Part shown: positions 12,445-23,879 of the stretch, piece by piece
Layout of the letters: the number at the start of each line of letters is the position of its first letter
How positions within the stretch are numbered: position 1 is the first letter of the stretch
From: Bettongia penicillata ogilbyi
Lineage: Eukaryota > Chordata > Mammalia > Diprotodontia > Potoroidae
DNA length: 64,000 bases
Direction of reading: 5' to 3'
Assembly: GCA_023548195.1 (NCBI GenBank)
Contig: JAJHZJ010000270.1
Coordinates: 1,178,001-1,242,000 of the forward strand
Position numbers and translations under genes: made by a program
Notes under the pieces: generated by a model
Database searches by the model: none
What the model saw: only the letters and a program-made list of their open reading frames with translations
Told to the model about the DNA's origin: nothing

Positions 12445-13545
12445 TCATTCTTGTGTTTGAAAGTCAAATTTTCTTTTCAGCTCTGGTCTTTTCATCAAGA
12501 ATGCTTGAAAGTCCTCTGTTTCATTGAAAGACCATATTTTCCCCTGAAGTATTATACTCAGTTTAGCTGGGTAGGTGATTCTTGGTTTGAGTCCTAGTTC
12601 CTTTGACTTCTGGAATATCCTATTCCACGCCCTTCGATCCCTTAATGTAGAAGCTGTTAGATCTTAAGTTATCCTGATTGTATTTCCACAGTACTGGAAT
12701 TGTTTCTTTCTAGCTGCTTGTAAGATTTTCTCCTTGACCTGGGAGTTCTGGAATTTGGCCATAATGTGCCTAGGAGTTTCTCTTTTTGGATCTCTTTCAG
12801 GTGATGATCGATGGATTCTTTCAATACTTATTTTGCCCTCTGGTTGTAGAATGTCAGGGCAGTTTTCCTCAATAATTTCATGGAAGATGATGTCTAGGCT
12901 CTTTTTTTGATCATGACTTTCAGGTAGTCCCATAATTTTTAAATTGTCTCTCCTGGATCTATTTTCCAGGTCAGTTGTTTTTCCCATGAGATATTTCACA
13001 TTTTCTTCCATTTTTTCATTCTTTTGGTTTTGTTTTGTGATTTCTTGGTTTCTCAGAAAGTCATTAGACTCCATCTGTTCCATTCTAATTTTGAGAGAAC
13101 TATTCTCTTCAGTGAGCTTTTGAACCTCTTTTTCCATTTGGCTAATTCTGCTTTTGAAAGCATTCTTCTCCTCATTGGCTTTTTGAACCTCTTTTGCCAA
13201 TTGGGTTAGCCTATTTTTCAAGGTGTTATTTTCTTCAGTATTTTTTTGGGTCTCCTTTACCAAGGTATTGACCCGTTTTTCATACTTTCCTTGCATCTCT
13301 CTCATTTCTCTTCCCAGTTTTTCCTCCACCTGTCTAACTTGCTTTTCAAAATCCTTTTTGAGCTCTTCCAAGGCCTGAGCCCACCAGACATCCCCCTGGG
13401 AGGTCTGGGATACACAGACCCCGCCCTCCATGTCTTTCCCTGATGGTAAGAATATTTCCTTGTCATCAGAATTGAAAGGTGGGAACATTTGCACCTGCTC
13501 AAAGAAACTCTCTATAGTCTTATTTTTCTTCCCTTTTCTGGGCAT
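12445..13545 (-). pseudogene. L1 ORF1 of element C1, one nonsense mutation
   Basis: ORF1p is the RNA-binding, trimeric coiled-coil chaperone of L1 ribonucleoprotein particles. This copy starts MPRKGKKNKTIESFFEQ, has a long heptad-rich coiled coil (about residues 56-185), the RRM core around 'NLKIMGLPESHDQKKSLDI', and part of the C-terminal domain. Against the intact copy at 46071-47168 it is one codon longer near the N-terminus, and the frame appears conserved to the normal stop at 12445. It is broken by a single in-frame stop at 12664-12666, where the intact copy has CAA (Gln in 'IRITQDLA') and this one TAA. So it encodes only a 293-residue product lacking most of the C-terminal domain. Confidence 0.85.
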
Positions 13546-13686
13546 TTTCCCAGCCAGTTACTTGACTTCTGAGATTCCTGTCCACCCCTGTCTAGATCCG
13601 CCCAGCTAGTGCTTGGGGTCTGAGATTCAAATGGGCTTTCCACGACAGGCGCGGCTGCTATTCAATGTAAGCTTTAGTTGTGGTGC

Positions 13687-13770
13687 TGGGGTGGGGGCAG
13701 GGCCGCCTCCCAGGCTCAGTTCCCTCAGGGGCTTTATGCAGAGACCTTCAGTAATGAAGATCCTGCCTGC
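13687..13770 (-). promoter_or_regulatory. Single 5' UTR monomer of C1
   Basis: A GC-rich unit reading on plus 'tggggtgggggcagggccgc', then 'ccctcaggggctttatgcag' and 'cttcagtaatgaagatcc'. The same unit is present twice in each 5' UTR of element D. It lies in the 5' UTR that should hold the internal L1 promoter; promoter activity is inferred from position only. Confidence 0.5.
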
Positions 13771-14248
13771 TCGGGGAGTTCCGAGGGGCCGCCGCTGCTG
13801 CCGCTGCCCCTGCCTCTGCCACTTCCTGCCCCTGCCTCTGCCTCCGCCACTTCCTCCCTAGGGAGCCCGAGCCACGGAGACACCCCGCTCCCCTCTCGGC
13901 CAGCCTAGACACCTCTCTCACTGACCTGTAGCGTCTGTGGGCGGAGGAACTTTCCCAGCTGCCGCAGATTTCGTCCCTGAAGCATGCTCGGATCTGCTCC
14001 TCTCAGCCACGCGGCCAGGGCAGCTCAGGGCTCGACTCCACTTTCCGGGGTGCGACAGACCCTGGGGATGGCTCTCCAGGGCTCTCTGGAACGGAAATCT
14101 CTTCCACTGTGTTTCTACACACCCTGCAGTGGTCCAGAACTTGTGGGGAGCTCTTCTTACATTAAATCCATGGGCTGTGGGTTTGGAGCTAGCATACGTG
14201 AGTCTTTCTACTCCACCATCTTGACTCCACCCCCCGACACAAAATCTT

Positions 14249-14846
14249 ACTGAGGAAAATAATTCCTTAAAAATTAGGATTGGACAAGTGGAAGCTAATG
14301 ACTGTATGAGACATAAAGAATCAGTCAAACAAAATCAAAAGAATGAAAATAGAAAAAAAATGTAAAATACTTCACTGGAAAAGCAACTGACCTGGAAAGC
14401 AGATCCAGGAGAAATCATTTAAAAATTATTGGACTACCTGAAAGACATGATCAAAAAAAGATCCTGGATAGCATCTTTCAAGAAATTATCTAGGAAAACT
14501 TCCCTAATAACTTAGAACCAGAGGGTAAAATAGTCATTGAAAGGATCACTGATCACCTCCTGAAAGAGATTCCAAAATGAAAACTCCAAGGAATATTGTA
14601 GGCAAATACCAGAACTATCAAGTCAAAGAGAAAGTACTGCAAGCAGCCAGAAAGAAACAAAATATCAAGGATTACACAGAACTTAGCAATTCTACATTAA
14701 AAGAACAGAGGCGTTGGAATATAATATTCTGGAAGGCAAAGGAACTTGAATTACAACCAAGAATCAAGTGTCCAGCAAAATTGAGCATAATCCTTCCAGG
14801 GAAAAGATGGGCATTAAATGAAAGAGGAAACTTTCAGTATTTGTGA
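14249..14846 (+). pseudogene. L1 B ORF1, 3' remnant
   Basis: Resumes L1 B immediately after C1. The open stretch 14577-14846 reads as the ORF1p C-terminal domain ('MKTPRNIVGKYQNYQVKEK', then 'LQAARKK' and 'KCPAKLSIILPGK'). The upstream part (14249-14576) contains the RRM region but with stops and frameshifts. Sequence is clearly more diverged than C1 or D, fitting an older lineage. Confidence 0.8.
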
Positions 14847-14959
14847 TGAAAACACTGGAGCTGAACAGAAAATTTTTTCTTCAAATACAAGACTCAAAAG
14901 AAGCATAAAACAGAAAAGAAAAAACAAAACCATGGCATTCAAAAAGGTTAAACTGTTTA

Positions 14960-15724
14960 CATCTCTACATATTTAAGAGACAGCAAAATATTCTAGTGGG
15001 GGACCATCACCTCTGCCTCTCGTAACTAGATAAAGGTAGCCACAAAATAAATGAGAAAAAAGATAAGCAGGTGAATAGAATTTTAGAAAAAGTAGATATG
15101 ATAGGTGTCTTGAGAAAATAGAATGGGAATAGAAAGGAATATACTTTTTTCTCATCAGTACATGGCACATATACAAAAATTGACCATGTATTAGGGCATA
15201 AAAACCTCGTGATGAAATGCAGAAAAGCAGAAGTATTAAATGAATCCTTTTCAGATCATGATGCAAGAAAGATTCTGTGTAATAAAGAGCCATGAAAAGA
15301 TAGATTAAAAATTTATTGGAAATTAAATAAGCTAATCCTAAAGAATGAGTGGGTCAAAGAAGAAATCACAGAAGCAATCAATAATTTCATCAAGGAGAAT
15401 GACAATAATGAGAAAACATGCCCAAATTTACGGGATGCAGCCAAAGTAATACTCAGGGAAAATTTATATTTCTAAAGAATTATATCGAAGATTGTGGAAA
15501 GAATATGGCAACAAATTGGACATATAATTAAGAAGCTAGGAGAAAACCAAATTAAAACCCTCAATTAAAGACCAAATTAGAAATTCTGAAAATCAAAGCC
15601 AAGATTAATTAAATGAAAGTAAAAAACTATTGAACTTATAGATAAAACTGATCTAGTTTTATGAAAAAAAAAACACAATACAAAGATAAACCTTTGGCTA
15701 ATTTGATTAAAAAAAGAAACAAGA
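14960..15724 (+). pseudogene. L1 B inter-ORF and ORF2 endonuclease remnant
   Basis: After ORF1 a short spacer leads to ORF2-type sequence. Pieces matching the end of the endonuclease domain can be read ('...tatatgaaaagg'-type EYTFF region near 15140, then a 'DHVLGHKNL'-like stretch near 15180 and a 'SDHDA' motif near 15255). The N-terminal part of the endonuclease is missing, and there are many stops. It continues, after C2, at 18531. Confidence 0.65.
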
Positions 15725-16444
15725 GGGAGGAGGGCCAAGATGGTGGAATATAAAGATGAACCTATGGAAGATCCCACCCATAGCCCATAAAATACCTATA
15801 AAAAATGACTCTAAACAAATTCTAGAGCAGCAGAAGCCACGAAAGTGACAGAGTGAAAGAGATTTCCAGCCCAAGACAACCTGTAAGGCCAACAGGAAAG
15901 GTCTATCGCACTGGGCTGTGAGTGGGGTGTGACCCAGCATGGACCACGTGGTGCAGCAGGTACAGGACCAGAATAGACTTCAGGATGCCACCAGCAGTAA
16001 CAGTTCCCAGATTGTTCAACCTACAGATAACAAAGACAGCTTAAAAGGTCAGTGAGAAAGCTCTGTCACCTGGGTAAGAAGGGAATGCAGCCTGGACCTA
16101 CTAGCAGCAGTCATTGCCGTGGCAGCGTCCGTTGTTGGAGCTCTCCTCTTAAAGACACTGGGGGAATTGAGTGGCTGATCTGGAACTCATCCCTGAATGG
16201 CTTTCGTGGGTTGAGGAAGAGTGCTGGTGGTGGATCTGGGGGTGACTCTAGAGAGGAAACCCTGCTGCAGATCCTGGGCAGAACAGAGTGTTTGTGGTTG
16301 CTGTCAGACCAGAGTGCAGGTCAGGAGAGGAGTAAACTCCTCTCTCTTAGTTGTGCCACCTTGGAGGGACTGAGAACTTACAGGTCCCCAGAGTATACCG
16401 TCCTCTTGACAGAGGACTCAAAAGTCAAGTAACTGGCTGGGAAA

Positions 16445-17541
16445 ATGCCTCAAAAAGGGGAAAAGAATAAGACTATAGAAGGCAACTTTCTTGGTGAACA
16501 GGTATTTTCTTTCACCCTTTCGGATGAGGAAGAACAATGCATACCATCAGAGGAAGATGTAATATTCAAGGTTTCTGCATCCCAAACCCCTAAAATAAAT
16601 ATGCAGTGGTCTCAGGCCATGGGAGAGTTCAAAAAGGATTATGAAAATCAAGTAAGAGAGGTGGAGGAAAAATTGGGAAGAGAAATGAGAGTGATGTAAG
16701 AAAGTCATGAAAAGCAGGTCATCAGCTTGCTAAAGGAGACCCAAAAAATGCTGAGGAAAATAACACCCTTAAAAATACACTAACTCAAATGGCAAAAGAG
16801 GAGAAGAATACTTTAAAAGGAATTAGCCAAATGGAAAAGGAAGTTCAAAAGCTCATTGAAGAAAATAGTCCTTTAAAAATTAGAATGGAACAGATGGAAG
16901 CTAATGACTTTATGAGAAACCAAGAAATTACAAAACAAAACCAAAAGAATGAAAAAATATAAAATAATGTGAAATATCTCATTGGAAAAACAATTGTGGA
17001 AAATAGATCCAGGAGAGACAATTTAAAAATTATGGGACTACTTGAAAGCCATGATCAAATAAAGAGCCTAGACATCATCTTTCATGAAATTATCAAGGGA
17101 AACTGCCCTGATATTCTAGAACCAGAGGACTAAATAAAAATTGAAAGAAATCATCAATCACCTCCTGAAAGAGGCCCAAAAAGAGAAACTCCTAGGAATG
17201 TTGTAGCCAAATTTCAGAGTTCCAAAGTCAAGGACAAAATATTGCAAGCATCTAGAAAGAAACCATTTGAGTATTGTGGAAATACAATCAGGATAATACA
17301 AGATCTAGCAGCTTCTACATTAAGGGATAGAAGGGCTTGGAATATGGTATTCCAGAAGTCAAAGGAACTAGGACTCAAACCAAGAATCACCTACCTAGTA
17401 AAACTCAGTACAATACTTCAAGGGAAAAAATGGTCATTCAATGAAATAGAGGACTTTCAAGCATTCTTGATGAAAATACCAGAGCTGAATAGAAAATTTG
17501 ACTTTCAGACCCAAGAATCTAAGAGAAACATGAAAAGGTAA
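16445..17541 (+). pseudogene. L1 ORF1 of element C2, decayed
   Basis: Starts MPQKGEKNKTIEGNF, matching the N-terminus of the intact copy at 46071-47168. The first 84 codons are open. A stop (TAA after 'GREMRVM' near 16697) and later frameshifts and stops break the coiled-coil and RRM regions. The C-terminal domain is open again from 17242 ('ASRKKPFEYCGNTIRIIQD', then 'TYLVKLSTILQGK') to the normal stop. No full-length product is possible. Confidence 0.85.
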
Positions 17542-17655
17542 ACAGAAAAGAGAAATCATAAGGGACTTACTAAAGTTGAACTGTTTACATTCCTACATGG
17601 AAAGATAATATTTGTAACTCTTGAAACTTTTTTCAGTATTTGAGTGGTTGGAGGG

Positions 17656-17658
<3 letters not shown>

Positions 17659-17691
<33 letters not shown>
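17659..17691. repeat. (CA)n microsatellite in C2
   Basis: Sixteen perfect CA units in the 3' UTR of C2, just past the shared post-ORF1 segment. The position matches the repeats in C1 and D. Confidence 0.95.
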
Positions 17692-17692
<1 letters not shown>

Positions 17693-18530
17693 CACAGGGT
17701 GAGTTGAATAGGAAGGGATGATATTTAAAAAAATAAAATTGGGGGGTGAGAGAGGAATATATTGGGAGGAGAAAGGGAGAAATGGAATGAGGCAGGTTAT
17801 CTTTCATGAAAGAGACAAGAAAAAGTTTTCTCAGTAAAGGAGAAAAGGGGTGAGGTGAGAGGGAAAAAATGAAACTTACTCATCATATTTGGCTTAGGGA
17901 GGGAATAACATGCTCAGTCAATTTGGTATGAAAATCTATCTTATACTACAAGAAGGTCAGGGAGAAGGGAATAAGTGGAGTGTGGGTTGATAGAAGGGCA
18001 GGCAAATGGGAGGAAGGAGTAATTAGAAGTAAACCCTTTTGGGGAGGGACAAGGTCAAAAGAGAGAATAGAATAAATGGGGGGCAGGAGAGGATGGAGGG
18101 AAATTAGTTAGTCTTACACAACATGGCTGTTATGGAAATCTTCCGCAAAACTGCACATATATAGCTTAGATTGAATTGCTTGCCTTCTCAATGGGGATGG
18201 GTAGAGAGGAAGAAAGTGAGAGGAGTTTGAACTCACAAGTTTTAGGAACAAATGTTGAGAATTGTTTTTGCATACAACTGGGAAATAAGAAATACAGGTA
18301 ATGAGGTATAGAAATCTATCTTGCCCTACAAGAAAAGAGAAAGGATGAGGATAAGGGAAAGGAGGGGTATGATAGAAGGGAGGGCAGATTGGGGGAAGGG
18401 GCAATGAGAATGCACAGCATTTTGGGGTGGGGAGAGGGGAAAGAAGGGGAGAAAATTTGGAACTCAAAATTTTGTGGAAATGAATGTTGAAAACCAAAAA
18501 TAAATAAATAAAGAGAAAAAGAGAAAAAAA

Positions 18531-20280
18531 ACCAAATTAAATGGTTTCAAAATGAAAAATATGGTTTTTATCAGAATGATTATGAAAATGAAAAGGGTGA
18601 CTTCACCACCAATGAAGGGGAAATTATAGTAATAATAAATAGCTATTTTGCCCAAATGTATGCCAGTACATCCGGCAATATAAGCAAAATGGATGAATAT
18701 TTATGAAAATATAAATTGCCCAGATTAACAGAAGAGGAAATAAAATACTTAAATGGCCCCATTTTAGAAAAAAAAAGTTGAACAAGCCATTAGTAAACTC
18801 CCTAAGACAAAATCTTCAGGGCCAGATAAATTTACCAGTGAAATCTACCAAACATTTAAAAAACAAAAGAAAATTATAGACCAATTTCCCAAATGCATAT
18901 TGATGGAAAAATTTTAAATAAAATGCTATTAAAGAGATTAAAACAATATATCACAAGGACCATACACTGTGGCCAGGTGGGATTTATACCAGGAATGCAG
19001 GACTGGTTCAATATTAGGAAAGCTGTCAGCATAACTGACCATATCAATAACAAAACCAACTAAAATAATGTGATTATCTCAATAGATGCAGAAAAAGCTT
19101 TTGACAAAATATAACACCCATTCCTATTAAAAGGACTAAATAACAATGGAATAAATGGAGTTTTTCTTAGAATGATAAGTAGTATTATTGAAAACCATCC
19201 GCAAGAATTATCCGTAATTGACCCCAAAAGACTCGTGATGGCAAATGCCATCTAGAGAATGAAATATGCGGTCTGAATGCAGATTGAAGCAGATTATTTG
19301 CTCTCTTTTTTTGTTTTGTTTTTTGTTTCTCACGGTTCCTCCCATTCGTTCTCATTCCTCTATACAGCATGACTAATGTGAAAATAGGTTTAATAAGAAT
19401 GTATATGTGGAGCTTATATCAAATTGCATTCTGTCTGTGGTGGGGGAAGTGGAGAAAATTCAAAACTCATGGAAGTGAACGTTGAAAACTAAAAATTAAT
19501 TTATAACAATAAATCTGTAGTTGGGATGAGGTAGAAGCTGTCTCAGTAAGATCAGGGGTGAAACAAGGATGCCCATTGTCACCACTATTATTCAGCAGAA
19601 ATTTTAGCATTGGCAATAAGTGAAGAAAAAGAAATAGAAGGAATTGGAACAGGCAATGTTAAGAAGATAAAATTAATAAAGAAGATAAAATTAATAAAAT
19701 TTAAGAGAGAAAATTATCGGTCTTTGCAGGTGATATAATGATATACTTAGAGAAACCTAGAAAATCAATTAAAAAACTTCTTGAAATAATTAACAGCTTT
19801 AGCAGAATCATATCATATAAAATAAACACACATAAACCATCTGCATTTCTACATATTAATAGAAAAGTTTAGCAGCAAGAGATAGAGAAATTCCATTTAA
19901 AATAATTGTAGACAACATAAAATTTGGAAGTCTGTTTGCTCAGACACACCGAGGAACTGTATGAATACAATTACAAAACACTTTTCACACAAAGTCAGTT
20001 CTAGACAATTAGAAAAATAGCAGTTGCTCATGAGTAGGCCAAGCTTATATAATCAAAATGACCATTCTGCCTAAATTACTTTACCTCTTCAGTGACATAC
20101 CAATCAGACCACCATACCAAAATTATTTTATTGTGCTAGAAGTAACAATAACAAAATTCATTTGAAAGAAGAAAAGATCAAGAATATCAAGGGAATTAGT
20201 AAAAAAAAAAAATGCAAAGGAAGATGGTCTAGCCGTACCAGATCTAAAACTGTATTATAAAGTGGCAGTCATCAAAATTG
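18531..20280 (+). pseudogene. L1 B ORF2 reverse-transcriptase remnant
   Basis: Resumes ORF2 after C2. Recognisable RT blocks in broken frames: a 'PGPDKF'-like segment near 18820, '[17 protein letters not shown]'-like words near 18970-19025, 'IDAEKAFDK' near 19085-19110, 'GVKQGCPLSPLLF' near 19555-19595 and an 'FAGDI'-like version of the catalytic FADD motif near 19722-19735. Interrupted at 19221-19512 by an L1 tail. Frameshifts and stops throughout. Confidence 0.8.
19221..19512 (+). mobile_element. 5'-truncated L1 3' end inserted in L1 B ORF2
   Basis: A 292-bp piece similar to the 3' UTR of L1 B itself (compare 20915-21205). Both have 'tctgaatg.agattgaag', the T-rich block and 'catgactaatgtg'. 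It is flanked by an 11-bp imperfect duplication, atccgtaattg (19210-19220) and atctgtagttg (19513-19523). The RT reading resumes after it. Very short 5'-truncated L1 insertions are common products of target-primed reverse transcription. Confidence 0.75.
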
Positions 20281-21212
20281 TTTTGATAAGCGGTAGAAGG
20301 ATATGAACAGATAATTTTCAGATAAGAAATCAAAGCTATCTATATTAATATGAAAAATACTCTAAATTGCTTGATTAGAGAAATGCAAATTAAAACCACT
20401 CTCAGGTACCTCAGACCTATCAGAGTGGCTAATATGATAGAAAAGGAAAATGATAAATCTTGGAGAAGATATGGGAAAATTGGGACACCCATGCATTGTT
20501 GGTGGAGTTGTGAACTGATGCATCCATTCTGGAGAGATGGAGAGCAATTTGTAACTGTGCCCAAAGGGCAATCAAACTGTGCATGTCCTTTGATCCAGCA
20601 ATACTACTATGAGGTCTGTAAACCAAAGAGAAAATAACAAGGGGAAAGGACCTTCCAGCACAAAAATGTTTATAGCAGTTCTTTTTGTGGTGGGAAAGAA
20701 CTGAAAATTGTGGTGTATAAATGCAATGGAATACTCTTGTGCTATGAAAAATAATGAGCAGGTGGATTTCAGAAAAATCTGGAAAGGCTTACGTGAACTG
20801 TTGCTGAGTGAAGTGAGCAGAACCAGGGGAATATTGTACACAGTAACATTGTAGCACAGTCAACTGCGACTTAGCTCTTCTCAGCAATACAGCGATCCAA
20901 GACACTTCCAGGACTCATGATGGAGAAAGCTATCCACATCCAAAGAAAGAACTATAATCTGAATGTAGATTGAAGATATTATTTTCACATTTTTTTTGTT
21001 TTTTGTGGCTTTCCCCTTTTTTTTTCTGTTTCTTCTTTCACATGACTAATGTGGAAATATATTACCATGATTACATATGTATAACCTATATCAGATTGCT
21101 TGCCACCTTGGGAAGGGAGGAAGGGAGAAAAATTTGGAACTGAAAATCTTACCAAAAATGAATATTGAAAACTATGTTTATTTACAATTGGCAAAAATAA
21201 ATAGCATTTGCA
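20281..21212 (+). pseudogene. L1 B ORF2 C-terminus and 3' UTR
   Basis: A 95-codon open piece (20350-20637) reads 'CLIREMQIKTTLRYLRP', 'GKIGTPMHCWWSCELMHPFW' and 'ACPLIQQYYYEV', the C-terminal part of L1 ORF2p with its cysteine-rich motif. It joins abruptly to the RT part just upstream, implying an internal deletion. ORF2-type sequence continues to about 20870 and then the 3' UTR to the end. Confidence 0.8.
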
Positions 21213-21229
21213 AAAGAATGATAAGTTTT

Positions 21230-23250
21230 ATTTTCATATTGTCTGCTTTTATTCCTGCAGTTTCTTTTTCTTGTCTTATTTCTATAGCTAGCATTTTTTC
21301 TACAATATTGAATAATAATGGTGGTCATGGACATCCTTGCTTCACTCCCGATGTTATGGGGAAGGCTTCAAATTTATCCCCATTACAAGTATTGCTTACT
21401 TCTGGTTTTAGATAGATGCTACTTATCATTTTAGAGAGAGGTTCTACTGATTCCTATGCTTTCTACTGTTTTTTAATAGGAATGGGTGTTGAATTTTGTC
21501 AAAGGCTTTTTCTGCATCTGTTTAAATAGATTTTTGTTGTCATTGATATGGTCAGTTATCCTGATAGTTTTTACCAGTATTGAACCAGCTGTGCCTGGTA
21601 GAAATCCCGCATGGTCATAGTGTATAATCTTTGTGAGATATTGTTGTAATCTCTTTTCTAGTATTTTATTTAAAATTTTCGTATTGATATTCATTAAGGA
21701 AATTGGTCTATAGTTTTGACTCTGGTTTTACTCTTCCTGATTTAGGTATAAAAACCATATTTGTGTCACAAAAGGAGTTTGATAGGACTCCTTTACGTAT
21801 CTTTTCAGATAATTTATGTTGTTTGGATTAATTGTATCTTAAATCTTTAGTAGAATTGACCTGTGAATCCATTTGATCCTGAGGATTTCCAATTAGGGAG
21901 CTCAATTATGGTTTGTTCAATTTCTTTTTGTGTGATAGCGTTATTTAAGTATTCTATTTTCTGTTAATGTGGACAGTTTATCTGTTTGTAAATTCATCTA
22001 TTTCATTTAAATTGTCAGTTTTATTGGCATATAATTGGGCAAAATAATTCCTAATAATTGCTCTAATTTCATGTTATTTGATGGTGCATTCACCCTTCCT
22101 TCTCATTTTTGATATTAATAATTTGCTTCTTTCTTTTTAAATATCAAATTAACCAAAGATTTATATATTTTATTATTTTTTTCTTTCTATAAAATCAGCT
22201 CCCAGTTTTATTTATTAGCTCACTGTTTTTTTTTTTACTTTAGTTTTATTAATCTCTTCTTTGACTTGTAGGATTTCCTTTTTTTTGTTTAATTGAGGAT
22301 TTAAAATTTGTTGTTTTTTTTTAGGTACCTGCTCAATTTATTGATCCTTTCTTTCTTTTATTGAAGTATACATTTAGAGATACAAATTTTTCCCTAAGCA
22401 CTGCTTCAGCTGCACCCCACAAATTTTGGAATGTCTCTTTGTTGTCATTCTCCCTAATGAAATTATTAATTGTTTCTGTGACTTGCTCTTTGACCTACTC
22501 ATTCTTTAGGATTAGAATACTTAGTTTCCAATTAACTTTTAATCTGTGCTTCCATGGCTCTTTATTATATGACTTTTTTTTTTGCCTTATGGTCTAAAAA
22601 GAGTGTATTTTATATTTTTGGGTTTTTTTTTTGCATTTGTTTGTGAGGTTTTTATGCCCAAATTCTTGGTCAGTTTTTGTACAGCTAAGAAAATGTATAC
22701 TCCTTTCTGTTCCCATTGAGTTTTCTCCAGAGGTCTATCATATCTAAATTTTCTAAGATTTTATTCATCTCCTTGACTTCTTTACTGTTTGTTTTACGGT
22801 TAAATTTATCCAGCTCTGAGAGGGGAAAGTCGAGGTTCTTCACTATTATAGTTTTGCTGTAATTCACTTAACCTTTCCTTTAAGAATTCAGATACTATGC
22901 CATTTGGTGCATATATGTTTAGAATTGATACTGCTTTGTTGTGTGTGGTTCCTTTTAGCAAGATGTAGTTTTCCTGCTTCTCCATTTTAATTATATCTCT
23001 TTTTGCTTCTGCTTTGTCTGAGATCGTAATTGCTATCTCTTCCTTTTTTATTTCTGCTGAAACATAATAGATTCTGCTCCAGCTTCTTATTTTAACTCTG
23101 TTTCTCTGTTTCAGGTGTGTTTCTTATAAGCAACATATTGTTGCATTCTGGTTTCCAGTTCATTCTGTTATCGATTTCCATTTTATGGGTGAGTTCATCT
23201 CATTCACGTTCACAGTTTTGATTACTAGCTGGGCATTTTTCTCCATCCTA
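21230..23250 (-). pseudogene. L1 A ORF2 endonuclease and RT remnant
   Basis: In sense, the endonuclease region shows 'IAITISDKAEAKRDIIKME', 'ILNIYAPNGI' and 'MIDLWRKLNGNRKEYTFS'. The RT start is open at 21473-21694 ('[17 protein letters not shown]', then '[15 protein letters not shown]'), with a disrupted 'AEKAFDK' equivalent. Many stops; not functional. Confidence 0.8.
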
Positions 23251-23879
23251 TTTTCTTCTGCTTCTTCTTCTCTCTCTTTATTCTTTCCCTCTTCTAAAGT
23301 CTGTTTTGCTTCTAACTACTGCCTTTATCTGCTCTCTCTTTTATCACCTTTCCTTCTCCCCCCTTCTCTTATTTCTTTTCCTTCTTACTTCCCTATTGGG
23401 TAAGATAGAGTTCTCTTACCAATTGAATGTGTATATGCACATACATAATATGCATACATATATATGTAATTTTCCCCTTTTTGAACCAATTTTGATGTGA
23501 GTGAGATCCAACCATTGCCTGCTCCCCCAAACCCCCACAATTTTCCCTTTCGCTATAAATTTGAATACCTCTTTTATGTGAGATAATTTTCACCATTCTA
23601 TCTCTCCCTGCCTCCTCTCAGGGTATCCCTCTTTCTTGCTTATCTATAGTTTTTTTACATCATCCTAATATAATTGACTCACTGCTGTGTTCTCTTTCTA
23701 TGTAGAATTTTTCTAACAGCGACAAAGTTCTTAGAAGATACATATGTAATCTTCCTGTATAGAAAGGTACACAGTTTAACCTTATTGAATACCTTATGAT
23801 TTCTCTTTCATGTTTGTCTTTTTACACTTCTCTAGAGTCTTGTATTTGAAAATCAGATTTTCTGTTCAGCTCTGGCCTT

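Larger units (their letters stand above)
11410..14235 (-). mobile_element. ORF1-only L1 element C1 (HAL1-like)
   Basis: A complete insertion of 2,826 bp flanked by a perfect 13-bp duplication, gacacaaaatctt (11397-11409 and 14236-14248). Read on the minus strand: L1 5' end ('gggggtggagtcaagatgg'), a GC-rich 5' UTR with one promoter-like monomer (about 13687-13770), ORF1 (13545 down to 12445), a CA/TG-rich microsatellite (12240-12310 on plus), a polypurine 3' UTR and an A-rich tail. There is no ORF2. The join between the end of ORF1 and the 3' UTR is the same as in C2 and D, so the deletion is ancestral to the family. Its insertion into L1 B ORF1 dates it after B. Confidence 0.9.
15725..18530 (+). 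mobile_element. ORF1-only L1 element C2 (HAL1-like)
   Basis: Starts with an L1-type 5' end ('gggaggagggccaagatggt') in the middle of L1 B ORF2. It runs through a 5' UTR (to 16444), a broken ORF1 (16445-17541), a (CA)n tract and a long purine-rich 3' UTR, and ends in an A-rich tail ('aaataaataaagagaaaaag'). ORF2 is absent, and ORF1 is followed by the same 3' UTR start ('gaactgtttacattcctaca') as in C1 and D. The target duplication is hard to define because both ends are A-rich. More decayed than C1 or D. Confidence 0.8.
10535..21212 (+). mobile_element. L1 'B', full-length but dead, hosting three insertions
   Basis: It starts at a canonical L1 5' end ('ggggtggagccaagatggtg') and ends in a 3' UTR at about 21212. 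It is flanked by an imperfect duplication of L1 A sequence (aaagaatgata at 10518-10528 and 21213-21223), which is the target-site duplication. In order: 5' UTR 10535-11050, ORF1 remnant (11050-11396 continued at 14249-14846), a degraded ORF1-ORF2 spacer with part of the endonuclease region, ORF2 pieces from 15100 to 20900, then the 3' UTR. Three later insertions sit inside (11410-14235, about 15725-18530, 19221-19512). About 600 bp or more of ORF2 also seems to be deleted near 20280, where the end of the RT region joins directly to the C-terminal region. Confidence 0.85.

Noticed and set aside
13613..14224. GC-rich frames near 13.6-14.2, 47.2-47.9 and 48.8-49.4 kb as genes with CpG-island promoters
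   Set aside because: All three are copies of the same L1 5' UTR; the frames are by-products of its GC-rich repeats.
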